Assembly: GCF_001592045.1 (NCBI RefSeq)
Contig: NZ_BCWB01000049.1
Location: forward strand, 1 to 51,621
Direction: 5' to 3'
DNA: 51,621 nucleotides
DNA from: Thermobifida fusca NBRC 14071 = JCM 3263
GTDB taxonomy: Bacteria; Actinomycetota; Actinomycetes; Streptosporangiales; Streptosporangiaceae
The position numbers and the translations under genes were made by a program. Within the stretch, counting starts at the first letter, position 1; every line of letters starts with the position of its first letter. Of this stretch, positions 7,654-17,131 are shown piece after piece. Below the pieces are notes generated by a model. The model was not told the origin of the DNA and did no database searches. It saw only the letters and a program-made list of their open reading frames with translations.

Positions 7654-9325
7654 CCCTGCCCGGCCGTCCCCCCGCCAGCGGCGCGCAGCATTCTCCTGCT
7701 TCCTGCACCGGTGGGGGCCGGCAGGGATCGGACTGGCCGCCGGAGCAGCGGTACTGGGACCCGCCCTGGGACCGGGCTACGTGCTCCGCTACGACATGGT
7801 GTTCGTCCCCAACGCCCCGCTCTCCCCTGCGGCCCTGGGCTGGGGGGACGGTTTCCCCCGGGCAGTGCCCAGCGACGCCGTCGCAGCCCTCCTGGGCATG
7901 GTGCTTCCCGGCGATGTGGTGCAGACACTGCTGCTGCTCACCGTGTTCGTCCTCGGCGCCGCCGGTGCGGCCCGGCTCGTGCCGGGGCCCGGGCTGGCGG
8001 CGCGCAGTGCGGCAGCTCTCGCCTACGTGTGGAACCCGTTCCTCGCCGAGCGGCTGCTGCTGGGGCAGTGGGCGCTGCTGCTGGGCTATGCCGGACTTCC
8101 GTGGGTGGTGGCCGCGGCAGCCCGGTACCGCGGACCCCGCGACCTGCCCCGCGTGGGGGCCGCGCTGGTGCCGGCCGCCATCGGCGGGTTCTCGTCTGCG
8201 GTACTGTCCGCGCTGGTGGCCCTGCCCATCGCCCTACTGCGGCCGTGGCGGCGGGCAATCGCCGCCAGTGCCGCGGTGCTCGGCTGCCTGGCGGTGGCGG
8301 CACTGCCGTGGCTGGTGCCTGCCCTGGCCAGCGCCGCAACGACGGATCCCGCAGCGGTGGACGTGTTCGCGGTCCGCGCCGATACTCCGCTCGGCACGGT
8401 GGCCTCCCTGCTCAGCTTGGGCGGGATCTGGAATGCCCGGGCCGTGCCCCCCGGTTTCGCCGAGCCGGTGGGCGCGGTGGGGCGGCTGGTGCTGTCCCTG
8501 GTGGCGCTAACCGGGTGGGGATGGCTGCTGCGGCGCGGCCCCCAGCCAGGGTTCCAGGCTGGATTGACCGCGGCCGCAGCGGCGGGCCTGCTGGTCGCCC
8601 TGGCAGGCACCGTGGAAGCGGGGAGAGGGGTGCTGCGCGCACTCATCGACCTGTGGCCGGGGTTCGGTCCGCTGCGCGACGGGCACCTCTACCTGGCACC
8701 GCTCGCTCTGCTGCAGGCCGTGGGACTGGCTGGCGCCGTGCAGTGGTGGGGGCAGTCCGGTGGGCGGGGGACAGCGCGAGGTTCCCGGGCAGCGACGCGT
8801 CTCCTCGCGGGGTGCGCGCTGCTTGCCCCGGTGGTGCTGCTTCCCGGACTGGCGTGGGGCGCGTGGGGGACGCTGCGTCCGGTCGACTACCCCCACGAGT
8901 GGGTGACGGTGCAGCGGCTGGTCAACGAGGACCCCCACGAGGGGGCGCTGCTGTCTTTGCCGTGGAGCGCCTACCGGGGTTTTCCCACGGGAAAGGATGC
9001 AGCGACAGTGGTGCTGGACCCGGCGATCAAGATGGTCGACCGTCCCGTGGTGTGGAACGACGCGCTGCGGGTGCGGGACGGGGAACAGCTCCGCGTGGTC
9101 GCCGGGGAGGACCCGCGTGCCCAGCGGATCGCTCCGCTGATGGGGGACGACGGACTCCCGCGGGACACGCCGGACCTAGCACAGCGGCTGGCCGCGGAAG
9201 GGGTGCGCTACGTGCTCGTCGACCGGACCAATGTGCCCGAGGGGAGCAGCCTCGGTTTCGCGCACACCGGTTTCACGGCGGTCCACGACGGTCCGCTGCT
9301 CCTCCTCCTGAAAGTTACCGATTAG
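7640..9325 (+). CDS. Large multi-pass membrane protein, GT-C-like
   Basis: The 561-aa protein has about ten hydrophobic helices, and its hydrophilic C-terminal part (about 415-560) is probably outside the membrane. The N-terminal loop GPALGPGYVLRYDMVFVPNAPL resembles the first extracytoplasmic loop of polyprenyl-phosphate-sugar glycosyltransferases, with acidic residues before the second helix. It recalls the mycobacterial Rv0226c-type membrane proteins found with DUF3068 and acyltransferase genes. The start GTG lies inside the preceding gene (14-base overlap). A glycosyltransferase function is inferred from topology and neighbours only. Confidence 0.7.
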   Translation: MPATDPARPSPRQRRAAFSCFLHRWGPAGIGLAAGAAVLGPALGPGYVLRYDMVFVPNAPLSPAALGWGDGFPRAVPSDAVAALLGMVLPGDVVQTLLLLTVFVLGAAGAARLVPGPGLAARSAAALAYVWNPFLAERLLLGQWALLLGYAGLPWVVAAAARYRGPRDLPRVGAALVPAAIGGFSSAVLSALVALPIALLRPWRRAIAASAAVLGCLAVAALPWLVPALASAATTDPAAVDVFAVRADTPLGTVASLLSLGGIWNARAVPPGFAEPVGAVGRLVLSLVALTGWGWLLRRGPQPGFQAGLTAAAAAGLLVALAGTVEAGRGVLRALIDLWPGFGPLRDGHLYLAPLALLQAVGLAGAVQWWGQSGGRGTARGSRAATRLLAGCALLAPVVLLPGLAWGAWGTLRPVDYPHEWVTVQRLVNEDPHEGALLSLPWSAYRGFPTGKDAATVVLDPAIKMVDRPVVWNDALRVRDGEQLRVVAGEDPRAQRIAPLMGDDGLPRDTPDLAQRLAAEGVRYVLVDRTNVPEGSSLGFAHTGFTAVHDGPLLLLLKVTD

Positions 9326-9484
9326 TACATCACTACAGCGTATGAGGCATGTGAGGCGGCAGATAGGGCCGGAGCAGCGATAACGGTGCGGGTACAGCTC
9401 TAGTCAAGTGCCGAATTCGATTCTACTCTTGCTCCATACCCGCACATCCTCAACGACGTGACGCGTCGAGGAAGGAGAAGCGCA

Positions 9485-9625
9485 GTGGTCAGAATCCTGG
9501 TCGCGTGTGCCGTCGGCGCGGCCCTCGCAGTGGTCGCGACCCTGACCGTGACCACGGTTGCGACAACCTCAGCGACTTCCGTCGAACCGGTGAACGAGAC
9601 GCTCTACAACTACGGCGACAGGTAG
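9485..9625 (+). CDS. DUF2613 family microprotein, 46 aa
   Basis: GTG at 9485 has AAGGAG seven bases upstream. The product has a single hydrophobic segment (about 4-30) and ends NETLYNYGDR. That ending matches DUF2613, whose members finish PLYxYGxR and sit beside the arabinofuranosyltransferase gene in mycobacteria. The same partner (AftD-type) is encoded two genes downstream here. It is probably a small membrane or secreted accessory factor for AftD. Function unknown experimentally, as far as I know. Confidence 0.8.
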   Translation: MVRILVACAVGAALAVVATLTVTTVATTSATSVEPVNETLYNYGDR

Positions 9626-9771
9626 GCGCGGCGTGCTCCGGTGAATGCCGTCGCCGCGGCGCCCGGAGCGCTTCGCCGACCACGTTCCAGTCCTCGCACT
9701 CCCGACGCAGCGCACACGCACACCCCCTCAGACCGTCGGCACGGTCGGCACCGCCCCTCGGCAACCCCCAA

Positions 9772-9800
9772 GTCAATTACTCTTCGAATTCAAATAAATG
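9772..9800 (+). promoter_or_regulatory. Candidate promoter in AT-rich island
   Basis: GTCAAT (9772-9777) and TAAATG (9795-9800) are 17 bases apart within a conspicuously AT-rich stretch (about 9770-9803) in otherwise GC-rich DNA. It would serve the glycosyltransferase gene and the aftD-DUF3068 genes behind it. The -35 match is moderate. Confidence 0.35.
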
Positions 9801-9860
9801 CTTTCCGTGTCGACTGTCTGGGTTTCCCCTGGTCACCGCTCGCGGAAAGTAGAAGAGCAC

Positions 9861-11144
9861 GTGGTCTCCCAACACACCCCCTCCACCGGTCTCCACCCCA
9901 CCCACCACCCTCACCGGGCCGCACCCGCGGCAACAGCCAACGATCGGACCTCCTCGGTACCGGACGAGAGCCTGGACGCGGCACCCCGCCTCGACGGCGT
10001 CCGCATCGCCATGATCAACTGGCGCGACCCGTGGCAGAGCGTCGCCGGAGGCGCAGAGACCTACGCCTGGCAGATCAGCCGCTACCTCGTCCGCTGCGGG
10101 GCCGAAGTAGTATTCGTGACCAGCCGGGAACGCGGTCAAGCCCGCGCCGAGACCCGCGACGGCATCGCCATCCGGCGGATGGGCGGCCCCTGGACCGTCT
10201 ACCTCCGGGTGATGCTGTGGCTCTTGGTGCGGCGACGCCGGTTCCACGCGGCCTTCGACTGCATGAACGGCATCCCCTTCTTCTCCCGAATCGTCCTGCC
10301 CCGCCGCACCCGCGTCATCAGCATCGTGCACCACGTCCACGACCTGCAGTTCAACGCCTACTTCAGCCCGCCGCTCGCCCGGCTAGGCCGGTTCATCGAA
10401 AGCTGGGTCGCCAGCCGCGTCTACGCTTCCTGCCCCACCGTGACCGTTTCCGAGTCCTCCCGCCGCGCCATGCGCGACAAACTCGGGTGGCGCGCCCCCA
10501 TCACCATCGTGCACAACGGCGGCCCCGCCCGCGCGCAGCTCCCGCCCACCCCGCCCCGCACCGACCTCGGCTCCCCCGCGATCGTCTTCCTCGGCCGCCT
10601 CGTCGTCCAGAAACGCGTCACCCGCGTCGTCGACGCGGTCGCCGAACTCCGGTCCCGCTACCCCGGCCTGCGCGCCCACATCGTGGGACGCGGCCCCGAA
10701 AGCGTGCCGCTGCGGGAACGCATCGACCACCACGGCCTCCACGACGTCGTCCACTTGCACGGCTTCCTGCCCGAAGCGGAAAAGAACGCGGTCCTCGCCG
10801 GAGCCACCCTGCACGTCACCCCCTCAGAATTCGAAGGCTGGGGGCTCACCGTGATCGAAGCCGCCGCGCACGGCGTGCCCACGGTCGCCTACGACGTGGA
10901 CGGGCTCCGCGACTCGGTGCGGCACGGAGAAACCGGCTGGCTGGTCCGCGACGGGGAAACCCTTACCGACGTGGTCGAACGCGCCCTCCGCGAACTCGCC
11001 GACCCGGTGCGCGCCGCCGAGATCCGCCAAGCCTGCCGAGACTGGGCCGCGCAATTCACCTGGGAACGCAGCGGCTGCGCCATGGCCCACCTGCTCGCCG
11101 CAGAACTCCACCGCACCCCGGAAAGGCGAGGTCTGCTCCGTTGA
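9861..11144 (+). CDS. Glycosyltransferase family 4
   Basis: This is a cytoplasmic GT-B enzyme using a nucleotide sugar. The N-terminal domain has RIAMINWRDPWQSVAGGAETYAWQ, with the glycine-rich acceptor loop. The C-terminal domain has VFLGRLVVQKRV and the donor-binding SEFEGWGLTVIEAAAHGVP (EX7E motif). From GTG at 9861 it has 427 residues. The first 50 or so are low-complexity Pro/His/Thr, so the true start may be later. GAAAG/AGAAGAG precedes the GTG. The stop overlaps the aftD TTG start (TTGA), so the two are coupled. It probably adds a sugar to a lipid-linked precursor of the envelope glycan. Confidence 0.88.
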   Translation: MVSQHTPSTGLHPTHHPHRAAPAATANDRTSSVPDESLDAAPRLDGVRIAMINWRDPWQSVAGGAETYAWQISRYLVRCGAEVVFVTSRERGQARAETRDGIAIRRMGGPWTVYLRVMLWLLVRRRRFHAAFDCMNGIPFFSRIVLPRRTRVISIVHHVHDLQFNAYFSPPLARLGRFIESWVASRVYASCPTVTVSESSRRAMRDKLGWRAPITIVHNGGPARAQLPPTPPRTDLGSPAIVFLGRLVVQKRVTRVVDAVAELRSRYPGLRAHIVGRGPESVPLRERIDHHGLHDVVHLHGFLPEAEKNAVLAGATLHVTPSEFEGWGLTVIEAAAHGVPTVAYDVDGLRDSVRHGETGWLVRDGETLTDVVERALRELADPVRAAEIRQACRDWAAQFTWERSGCAMAHLLAAELHRTPERRGLLR

Positions 11145-14100
11145 CCCCGTCCGCCGCTGACCGTGACGAGACCATAGTCCGCAGGCTCACCCTGCTCGCC
11201 GGGTGCCTGCTCCTCAGCGCCCTCGCGTTCAGTCTCGACCCCACACGGATCGTCGGCGACACCAAACTCGACCTCACCATCAACCCGCTGGGCTTCCTGT
11301 ACCGGGCCCTGTACCTGTGGGACCCGGCGTACTTCGGGCAGCTCCAGAACCAGGCCTACGGCTACCTGTTCCCCAACGGCCCCTTCCACGCCGTGCTCAT
11401 CAGCGCCGGCATGCCCGAATGGGTGGTCCAGCGGCTGTGGATGGCAGCCCTGCTGTGCGCGGCGTTCACCGGCACCGTCGCCGTAGCCCGCGCCCTGCGC
11501 ATCGGCTCGCTGCCGACCCAGGTCCTCGCGGGGGTCGCGTTCGCGCTGTCCCCCCGCGTCCTCACCCTGCTGTCGTACAACTCCGCGGAACTCCAGCCGA
11601 CCCTGCTGCTGCCGTGGGTGCTGCTGCCCCTCATCCACGGGACCCGGCCCGGCGCAGACCCGCGGCGCGCGGCCCTGCTGTCCGCCGCAGCATTCCTGCT
11701 GTGCGGCGGCACCAACGCCGCCTCCGAACTGGCCGTCCTGACCGTCCCCCTGCTCTACCTGGCTACCCGCGCCCGCCAGCGGCGCACGTGGACCCTGCTC
11801 GGCTGGTGGCTGGCCGCTATCGGCCTCGCCTCCTTCTGGTGGCTGGTCCCGCTGCTGATCATGGGCGGCTACGTGTTCTCGTTCATGCCCTTCACCGAGA
11901 ACGCCGCCACCACCACCAGCGTCACCTCGCTCCTCAACACGGTGCGCGGGGCCTCCCACTGGCTGGGGTACATCTTCGGTCCCTCCGCGCTCCCCGCCGG
12001 CAGCGAAATAGCCACCAAGCCCTGGCTCGTGCTCACCACCACCCTGGTCGCCGGGCTGGGCCTGGCCGGAGCAGTGCACCGGAACAACCCGGAACGGCTG
12101 TTCCTCGGCGCGAGCGCGCTCGCCGGGATCACCCTTATCACCGCCGGGTACACCGGAGACTTGGGCGGCCTGTTCGGCCCCACCGTGCAGCACCTGCTCG
12201 ACGGGGTACTCAGCCCGTTCCGCAACATCCACAAGTTCGACGTCCTGATCCGCCTTCCTGTCGTCCTCGGCCTCGCGCACCTCCCCGTCGCCGTCGCCCA
12301 CCGCCTCCCCGCCCGCGGCCCGCTCCAGCGTCCCGAAGCCCCGCAGCGCCTGGCCGCGGGCGCGTGCGCGCTGACCGTCCTCGCCACGCTGACCCCGTTC
12401 GCCACCGTCGGCGGAGCCACCCGCGGCTCCTTCACCGAAATCCCCGGCTACTGGTACGAGGCGACCGCGTGGCTCGACGCGCACAGCGGCGGCCGGATGA
12501 CCATGGCGGTCCCCGGTTCGGCGCGCGGCGAATACCTCTGGGGCCGCCCCATGGACGAGCCCATGCAGCCGCTCATGGACACCCCGTGGACCAACCAGCA
12601 GATCATCCCCTGGGGCTCAGCGGGGGTGTCCCGGCTCACCCACGCCGTCGACCAGCGGCTCTCCACCGGGCAAGGGTCTGCGGGCCTCGCCCAGGTCCTC
12701 GCCCGCATGGGAGTGCGCTACCTGCTCGTCCGCAACGACCTGCAGCGCGAAGGGAACAACGGCGGCTGGCCCGCCCGAGTCCACCAGGCGCTCGCCGACT
12801 CGCCAGGCATCGAACACGTGCGCTCCTTTGGCCCTGTCATCGGCAGCCTCGACGCGCTGCCCGCCGCGCACTGGTACGACCAGCCCTACCGGGCGCTCGA
12901 CATCTACGAAGTCACCGACACCGCCCCGCTGGCCAGCACGGTCCCCGCCGATACGGCGCTGCGCGTCATCGGCGGGCCCGAAACCCTGCTGGCCATGGCG
13001 GACACCGGGCTGCTCACTGACGACCGCCCCGTGATCGTCGGCGACGACCCGGGAGCCGAGCAGATCGCCGCCGCCGACACCGTCGTCTCCGACACCCTGC
13101 GCCGTGTCGAAGTCGTCTACCCCGATGTGCGGCGCAACACCTCAGCCGCCCTCACCGCCACCGAAGAATTCGACCGCGACATGCCCGCTCCCGACGTCGT
13201 CGACCCCGCCTGGGAGCCCTACACCGCCGTCATCCGCTACGAAGGGATCGCCGCGGTCACCGCCTCCTCCGCCGAATCCCGCGCCTCTGCTTTCCCCAGC
13301 CGGCGTGACCCGGGCCGGACCCCGTACGCGGCACTCGACCAGTCCTCCGCCACCTCGTGGCGGTCCAGCAGTATCGAAGGTGCGGTCGGGGAATGGCTGG
13401 AAGTGACGTTCACCGAACCCCGCGACGTGACCGGCACCACCATCACCTTCGAACGGCTCCCGGACACCCCGCCCCCCGCCACGGTCACCGTCACCACCGA
13501 CCACGGCAGCGCCCAAACCGACATCGACCCTTTCCACCTCACCCAGGAACTCGTAGTCCCCGAAGGGAAGACCAGCAGGATGCGGATCCGCGTCGACGAG
13601 CTCGCCTGGGAGCCTGGATACCGGGCCGGCACCCGGGTCGGCATTGTCTCGCTCGCCATCCCCGGGCTCCGCGCCGACCGCATTCTCACCGTGCCCGGCG
13701 TCGTCGACGCCGACACCCTGCTGTTCACGGGGGCAGCGGGCGCCGCCCCCGGCTGCTTCCACGGGTCACGGGTGTGGACTTGCCATCCCAGCCTGGAAAT
13801 CCAGGGCGAGGACGCCTACCGCCTCGACCGGAGTGTCACGCTTTCCGCTGAGGCCGCGGCCAAAGACCACGTCATCACCGGGCAGGTCACCGTGGTCGAC
13901 CTGGAACGGATTGAGAAGAACGCCAACCGCGCGGGCGGCTACCCGAAAGTCACCGCGTCGTCCACCTCGGTTGACCACCCTGCCGCGCTGGGCCGGAACG
14001 CGTTCGACGGCGACGACGCCACTGTCTGGTACCCCTCCCCGGACGACAACCGCCCCTCCCTGCACATCGACTTCGGCACGACTGTGACCCTCTCCGAGCT

Positions 14101-15352
14101 GACCGTGGAGTTCCCCCGCGGCGACACCGTCACCCGGCCCATCGGCGTGGTACTGGACACCGGCACCACCGTCCGTGAAGGACTCCTCGACGCCTACGGG
14201 CACTTCACGTTCGCGAAACTGCGTGCCAAAGAGCTGCGGATCGTCTTCGACCCGCCCGCAGACCAGCCACTGGAGATCGCGGAAATCGTCCTCCCCGGCG
14301 TCGCCCCGTCCCGCTCGGTCCCCGACGACACGGACGCCACCACCGGATGCGGTCAAGGACCGACCGTGACCGTCAACGGTACGCCGGTGGAGACCCGGAT
14401 CAGCCGCGGAACCGTGCGCGACCAGCTGGCCGGACGGCCCGTCGAGTTCACGAGCTGCACCACCGTGCCCCTCACCGCAGGAGCCAACCGGATCACCCTG
14501 CCGCCCACTGAGCGGTACCGCGTGGACTCGGTCATCGTCCGCGATGCGGAACAGGCCGCCCAAGAAGACGCTGCCCCGGTCCGCGCCGCGGCCGTAGACG
14601 TCGAAGCGTGGGGCCGCAGCGAACGCCGGGTCACCGTGGACACCGACGTCGACTCCTACCTCGTCGTCACCGAGAACTTCAACGACGGGTGGACGGCACG
14701 GCTCGCCGATACCGGAACTGAGCTCACCCCGGTGCGCGTCGACGGGTGGAAGCAGGCGTGGCTGCTGCCCGCAGGAACCTCCGGGGAGATCGTCCTCTCC
14801 TATGCCCCAGACACCCTCTACCACGCGGCTCTCGCCGTCGGCGCTGTCCTGGTCGCGGTACTCCTCGTCATGCTGCTGCTCCTGCCCCGCACGGCAGCAG
14901 CCCAGCGCTGGGCAGCCCTCCCCGCAGCAGGGACGACCCGCCTCCCCCTGCCCGTCGTGGGCGTCATCGCTGTCCTTGCCGGGATCGTGAGTTCCGGGTG
15001 GGCGGGCTGCGCCGTCGCCCTGGCCGGACTCTTCACCGCCTCCGCCCTGGAGCGGCGCGGACAGCGGGTCTCCCCCAGCTGGGTGGTCGCCGGTTCACTT
15101 GCCGCAGCCGGGCTCTGCGCCGCGAGCGGCAGCGCGCTCGCCGCCCACCTGCCACTGCACGAGGCCACGGCCGTGCTCGCGGAACCGCTCCGCGGCTGGG
15201 TCGCGCAACTGCTGTGCCTGCCCGCACTGGTGAGCATCGTCCTCGCCCTGCCGTCCACCCCGCGCCGCCGCCCCTCTCCCGCGGCAGCCCAGCATGCCCC
15301 CTCCCGCGCCGCGGCCCGCCCACAGCCCGACAACGCGGAGGAAGCACCGTGA
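11141..15352 (+). CDS. aftD: AftD-type alpha-(1->3)-arabinofuranosyltransferase
   Basis: In mycobacteria AftD transfers arabinofuranose from decaprenyl-phospho-arabinose to arabinan outside the membrane. This protein is about 1403 aa, the usual AftD length. The GT-C half (DUF3367) shows GDTKLDL (39-45) and LYLWDPAYFGQLQNQAYGYL, closely matching the family signature, then about ten helices. Two F5/8-type C (discoidin, carbohydrate-binding) modules lie near 700-780 and 935-1000, and helices return from about 1227. The start is taken as TTG at 11141 because it overlaps the previous stop, follows GGCGAGG, and no ATG/GTG precedes the first helix. It overlaps the next gene by four bases. The exact acceptor in this organism is unknown. 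Confidence 0.9.
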   Translation: MTPSAADRDETIVRRLTLLAGCLLLSALAFSLDPTRIVGDTKLDLTINPLGFLYRALYLWDPAYFGQLQNQAYGYLFPNGPFHAVLISAGMPEWVVQRLWMAALLCAAFTGTVAVARALRIGSLPTQVLAGVAFALSPRVLTLLSYNSAELQPTLLLPWVLLPLIHGTRPGADPRRAALLSAAAFLLCGGTNAASELAVLTVPLLYLATRARQRRTWTLLGWWLAAIGLASFWWLVPLLIMGGYVFSFMPFTENAATTTSVTSLLNTVRGASHWLGYIFGPSALPAGSEIATKPWLVLTTTLVAGLGLAGAVHRNNPERLFLGASALAGITLITAGYTGDLGGLFGPTVQHLLDGVLSPFRNIHKFDVLIRLPVVLGLAHLPVAVAHRLPARGPLQRPEAPQRLAAGACALTVLATLTPFATVGGATRGSFTEIPGYWYEATAWLDAHSGGRMTMAVPGSARGEYLWGRPMDEPMQPLMDTPWTNQQIIPWGSAGVSRLTHAVDQRLSTGQGSAGLAQVLARMGVRYLLVRNDLQREGNNGGWPARVHQALADSPGIEHVRSFGPVIGSLDALPAAHWYDQPYRALDIYEVTDTAPLASTVPADTALRVIGGPETLLAMADTGLLTDDRPVIVGDDPGAEQIAAADTVVSDTLRRVEVVYPDVRRNTSAALTATEEFDRDMPAPDVVDPAWEPYTAVIRYEGIAAVTASSAESRASAFPSRRDPGRTPYAALDQSSATSWRSSSIEGAVGEWLEVTFTEPRDVTGTTITFERLPDTPPPATVTVTTDHGSAQTDIDPFHLTQELVVPEGKTSRMRIRVDELAWEPGYRAGTRVGIVSLAIPGLRADRILTVPGVVDADTLLFTGAAGAAPGCFHGSRVWTCHPSLEIQGEDAYRLDRSVTLSAEAAAKDHVITGQVTVVDLERIEKNANRAGGYPKVTASSTSVDHPAALGRNAFDGDDATVWYPSPDDNRPSLHIDFGTTVTLSELTVEFPRGDTVTRPIGVVLDTGTTVREGLLDAYGHFTFAKLRAKELRIVFDPPADQPLEIAEIVLPGVAPSRSVPDDTDATTGCGQGPTVTVNGTPVETRISRGTVRDQLAGRPVEFTSCTTVPLTAGANRITLPPTERYRVDSVIVRDAEQAAQEDAAPVRAAAVDVEAWGRSERRVTVDTDVDSYLVVTENFNDGWTARLADTGTELTPVRVDGWKQAWLLPAGTSGEIVLSYAPDTLYHAALAVGAVLVAVLLVMLLLLPRTAAAQRWAALPAAGTTRLPLPVVGVIAVLAGIVSSGWAGCAVALAGLFTASALERRGQRVSPSWVVAGSLAAAGLCAASGSALAAHLPLHEATAVLAEPLRGWVAQLLCLPALVSIVLALPSTPRRRPSPAAAQHAPSRAAARPQPDNAEEAP

Positions 15353-16338
15353 CCCGAGCAGAGGACACGGCGGAACCGCAGCCGGTCGACCAGACCGGGG
15401 AGGAGCGGCAGCCCACCGTACGGCGGAGGCCGCCGCGCGGCGCGGGACTGCTGACGACGATGCTGGGCGCGTTCTGTCTCACCGCTGCCCTGCTCCTCCC
15501 GCTGGTCGTCGCCCCCCGGCTCGCCCTGCTGCCCGCCGAATTCCACTACACGTGGACCCTTCTCGACCCCCACGCCACCTACTTGGACACTGCGCACTGG
15601 CAGACCCGGGAGAACGTGGAGGTCAAACAGACCGTCAGCACGCGGGGCACCCCGGTGCCGGGCGCACCGGGCCTGGTCGCGGTGGCGACAACCATCGACA
15701 CCCATGGCCCGCTAGGAGCGATCGGCTTCCTCGAATACCAGCGCGTCGTTGACCGGGCCAGCGGACGGATCGTGGACTGCTGCGGCACCAGCGGTGCGGG
15801 CAGCGGGGCGCGGACCGGGCTCTGGCCGCCCGGCACGGCCGAGGCAGCGTTCGCCTTCCACGACCCGGAGACGCACGCGGCACCCGTGATGCGCCTCGAC
15901 GGGATCGAGGACCGGGACGGGCTCACTGTCCACCGCTACCGGCAGGAGATCCCGCCAACCCGGGTCCCCGGATCGGTCCGCGACGTGCCCGCCGCAGCAC
16001 TCGGCCTGGACCGCAAAGGCACGGTGCGCGCCGAACGCTGGGTAGAGGCCGTCCGCGTCTACTGGGTGGAGCCGTCCAGCGGCCAAGTCGTCGACCTGGC
16101 CGAACAGCGGCGTGAAACACTCCGCGCCCTCGACAGCGACCACGAGCGGCTGCTGCTCGACGCGGACCTCGAAGCGGTCCCCAGCCAGGTCGGCCGGGCC
16201 CGCCACCTCGCCGACACCCAGGTGCGTCTGCTGCGGGCCGTGCAGGAATGGGGGCCGCTCGTCCTCGGCGTCTGCGGCGCGGTGCTCGTCGCATCCGGGA
16301 TGCTGCTGGCCCGGCGCGCAGCCCGGGCTACCTCCTGA
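15349..16338 (+). CDS. DUF3068 membrane protein (first copy)
   Basis: The protein has 329 aa. A membrane helix at about 35-57 anchors a large extracytoplasmic domain, and a second helix lies near the C-terminus (about 300-320). This two-anchor layout and the segments VDRASGRIVDCCG and VYWVEPSSGQVVD identify DUF3068, the PorA-like family. A CC pair may form a disulfide. GTG at 15349 follows GGAGGAAG and overlaps the aftD stop (GTGA), so it is co-translated with aftD. A second copy lies at 23138-24073. Its association with arabinosyltransferases suggests a part in envelope assembly; the activity is unknown. Confidence 0.87.
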   Translation: MTRAEDTAEPQPVDQTGEERQPTVRRRPPRGAGLLTTMLGAFCLTAALLLPLVVAPRLALLPAEFHYTWTLLDPHATYLDTAHWQTRENVEVKQTVSTRGTPVPGAPGLVAVATTIDTHGPLGAIGFLEYQRVVDRASGRIVDCCGTSGAGSGARTGLWPPGTAEAAFAFHDPETHAAPVMRLDGIEDRDGLTVHRYRQEIPPTRVPGSVRDVPAAALGLDRKGTVRAERWVEAVRVYWVEPSSGQVVDLAEQRRETLRALDSDHERLLLDADLEAVPSQVGRARHLADTQVRLLRAVQEWGPLVLGVCGAVLVASGMLLARRAARATS

Positions 16339-16390
16339 CGCAGCACTCCCACGGCACGTCGGCAGCCGACACGCTCCTGATGCGGGCCTA

Positions 16391-17131
16391 CTAGCGGCGA
16401 CGCAGCACCAGCAGCAGGTTCCAGGTGAGGAACTCGCGGAGCACCGGGATCCGCACCACCGGATACGCCCACCACGGCAGGTAGCGGGGCAGGATCGCCA
16501 CCACCGAGGCGTGCGGGGTCCGCCGCGCCCAGCGGATCATCTCCGCGGCCGAGACCGCAAACAAGGTGGAGCCGAAGTCGTTCTTCGGGCGGCGACCGTG
16601 ACGGCGGGTGAACCGGCGGGCCGCGTAGTGGCCGCCGAAGTAGTGCCACGGCGACGTCTCATGCCCGCCCCACGGGGAGAGCCACAGCGTGTACGACAGG
16701 TAGATGATCCCGCCCGGCCGGGTGACCCGCACCATCTCATCAGCCATGCGGATCGGGTCGGGGACATGCTCCAGCACGTTGGAGGAGAAGCACACGTCCA
16801 CCGAACCGGTGCGCAACGGCAAGTCGAGGGCACTGCCCAGGACCGCGTTCTTCGGCAGGACCCCGTCCCGCAGCCGCATCTCACCCGCGTCAGCGTCCAC
16901 ACACAGGCAGCGCGCCCCCGCCTCGCGGAGCGCGTCCGCGAAATAGCCGGGACCGCCGCCCACATCGGCGACGATCGCACCGTCCAACTCGGTGTACTGC
17001 TGCAACTGCGCCACCGTGTCCCGGGCCAGAGTGCCGTAGAAGAAGTCCGGGTCGGTCTGCTCTTTGCGGAACGCCGCGAACAGCCGCACCGACCGGCCCA
17101 CCGTGGCGCGGAAGGGGACGGGAGAGGTCAC
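16391..17131 (-). CDS. Class I SAM-dependent methyltransferase
   Basis: The 246-aa protein has a Rossmann methyltransferase core: motif I VADVGGGPGYF (about 54-64), an acidic end of strand 2 (CLCVDAD), and SVDVCFSSNVLEHVPDP as motif IV. The methyl acceptor is not evident. The position in the glycan locus, and a C-terminal amphipathic region, suggest a lipid-linked sugar or glycan. Its start overlaps the stop of the upstream methyltransferase by four bases (ATGA), so the two form an operon. The combination of methyltransferase, GT-C-like protein, DUF3068 and acyltransferase resembles the mycobacterial Rv0224c-Rv0228 region as I recall it. Confidence 0.85.
   Translation of the reverse strand: MTSPVPFRATVGRSVRLFAAFRKEQTDPDFFYGTLARDTVAQLQQYTELDGAIVADVGGGPGYFADALREAGARCLCVDADAGEMRLRDGVLPKNAVLGSALDLPLRTGSVDVCFSSNVLEHVPDPIRMADEMVRVTRPGGIIYLSYTLWLSPWGGHETSPWHYFGGHYAARRFTRRHGRRPKNDFGSTLFAVSAAEMIRWARRTPHASVVAILPRYLPWWAYPVVRIPVLREFLTWNLLLVLRRR

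Noticed and set aside
10889-12484. 531-codon minus-strand frame inside the GT4-aftD region
   Set aside because: Gly/Glu/Gln-rich antisense shadow of AftD, with no ribosome site.
9641-15352. An apparent single 1903-codon frame on the plus strand
   Set aside because: The first 1500 bases are an Arg/Pro-rich out-of-frame reading of the GT4 gene; only the part from 11141 codes (AftD).
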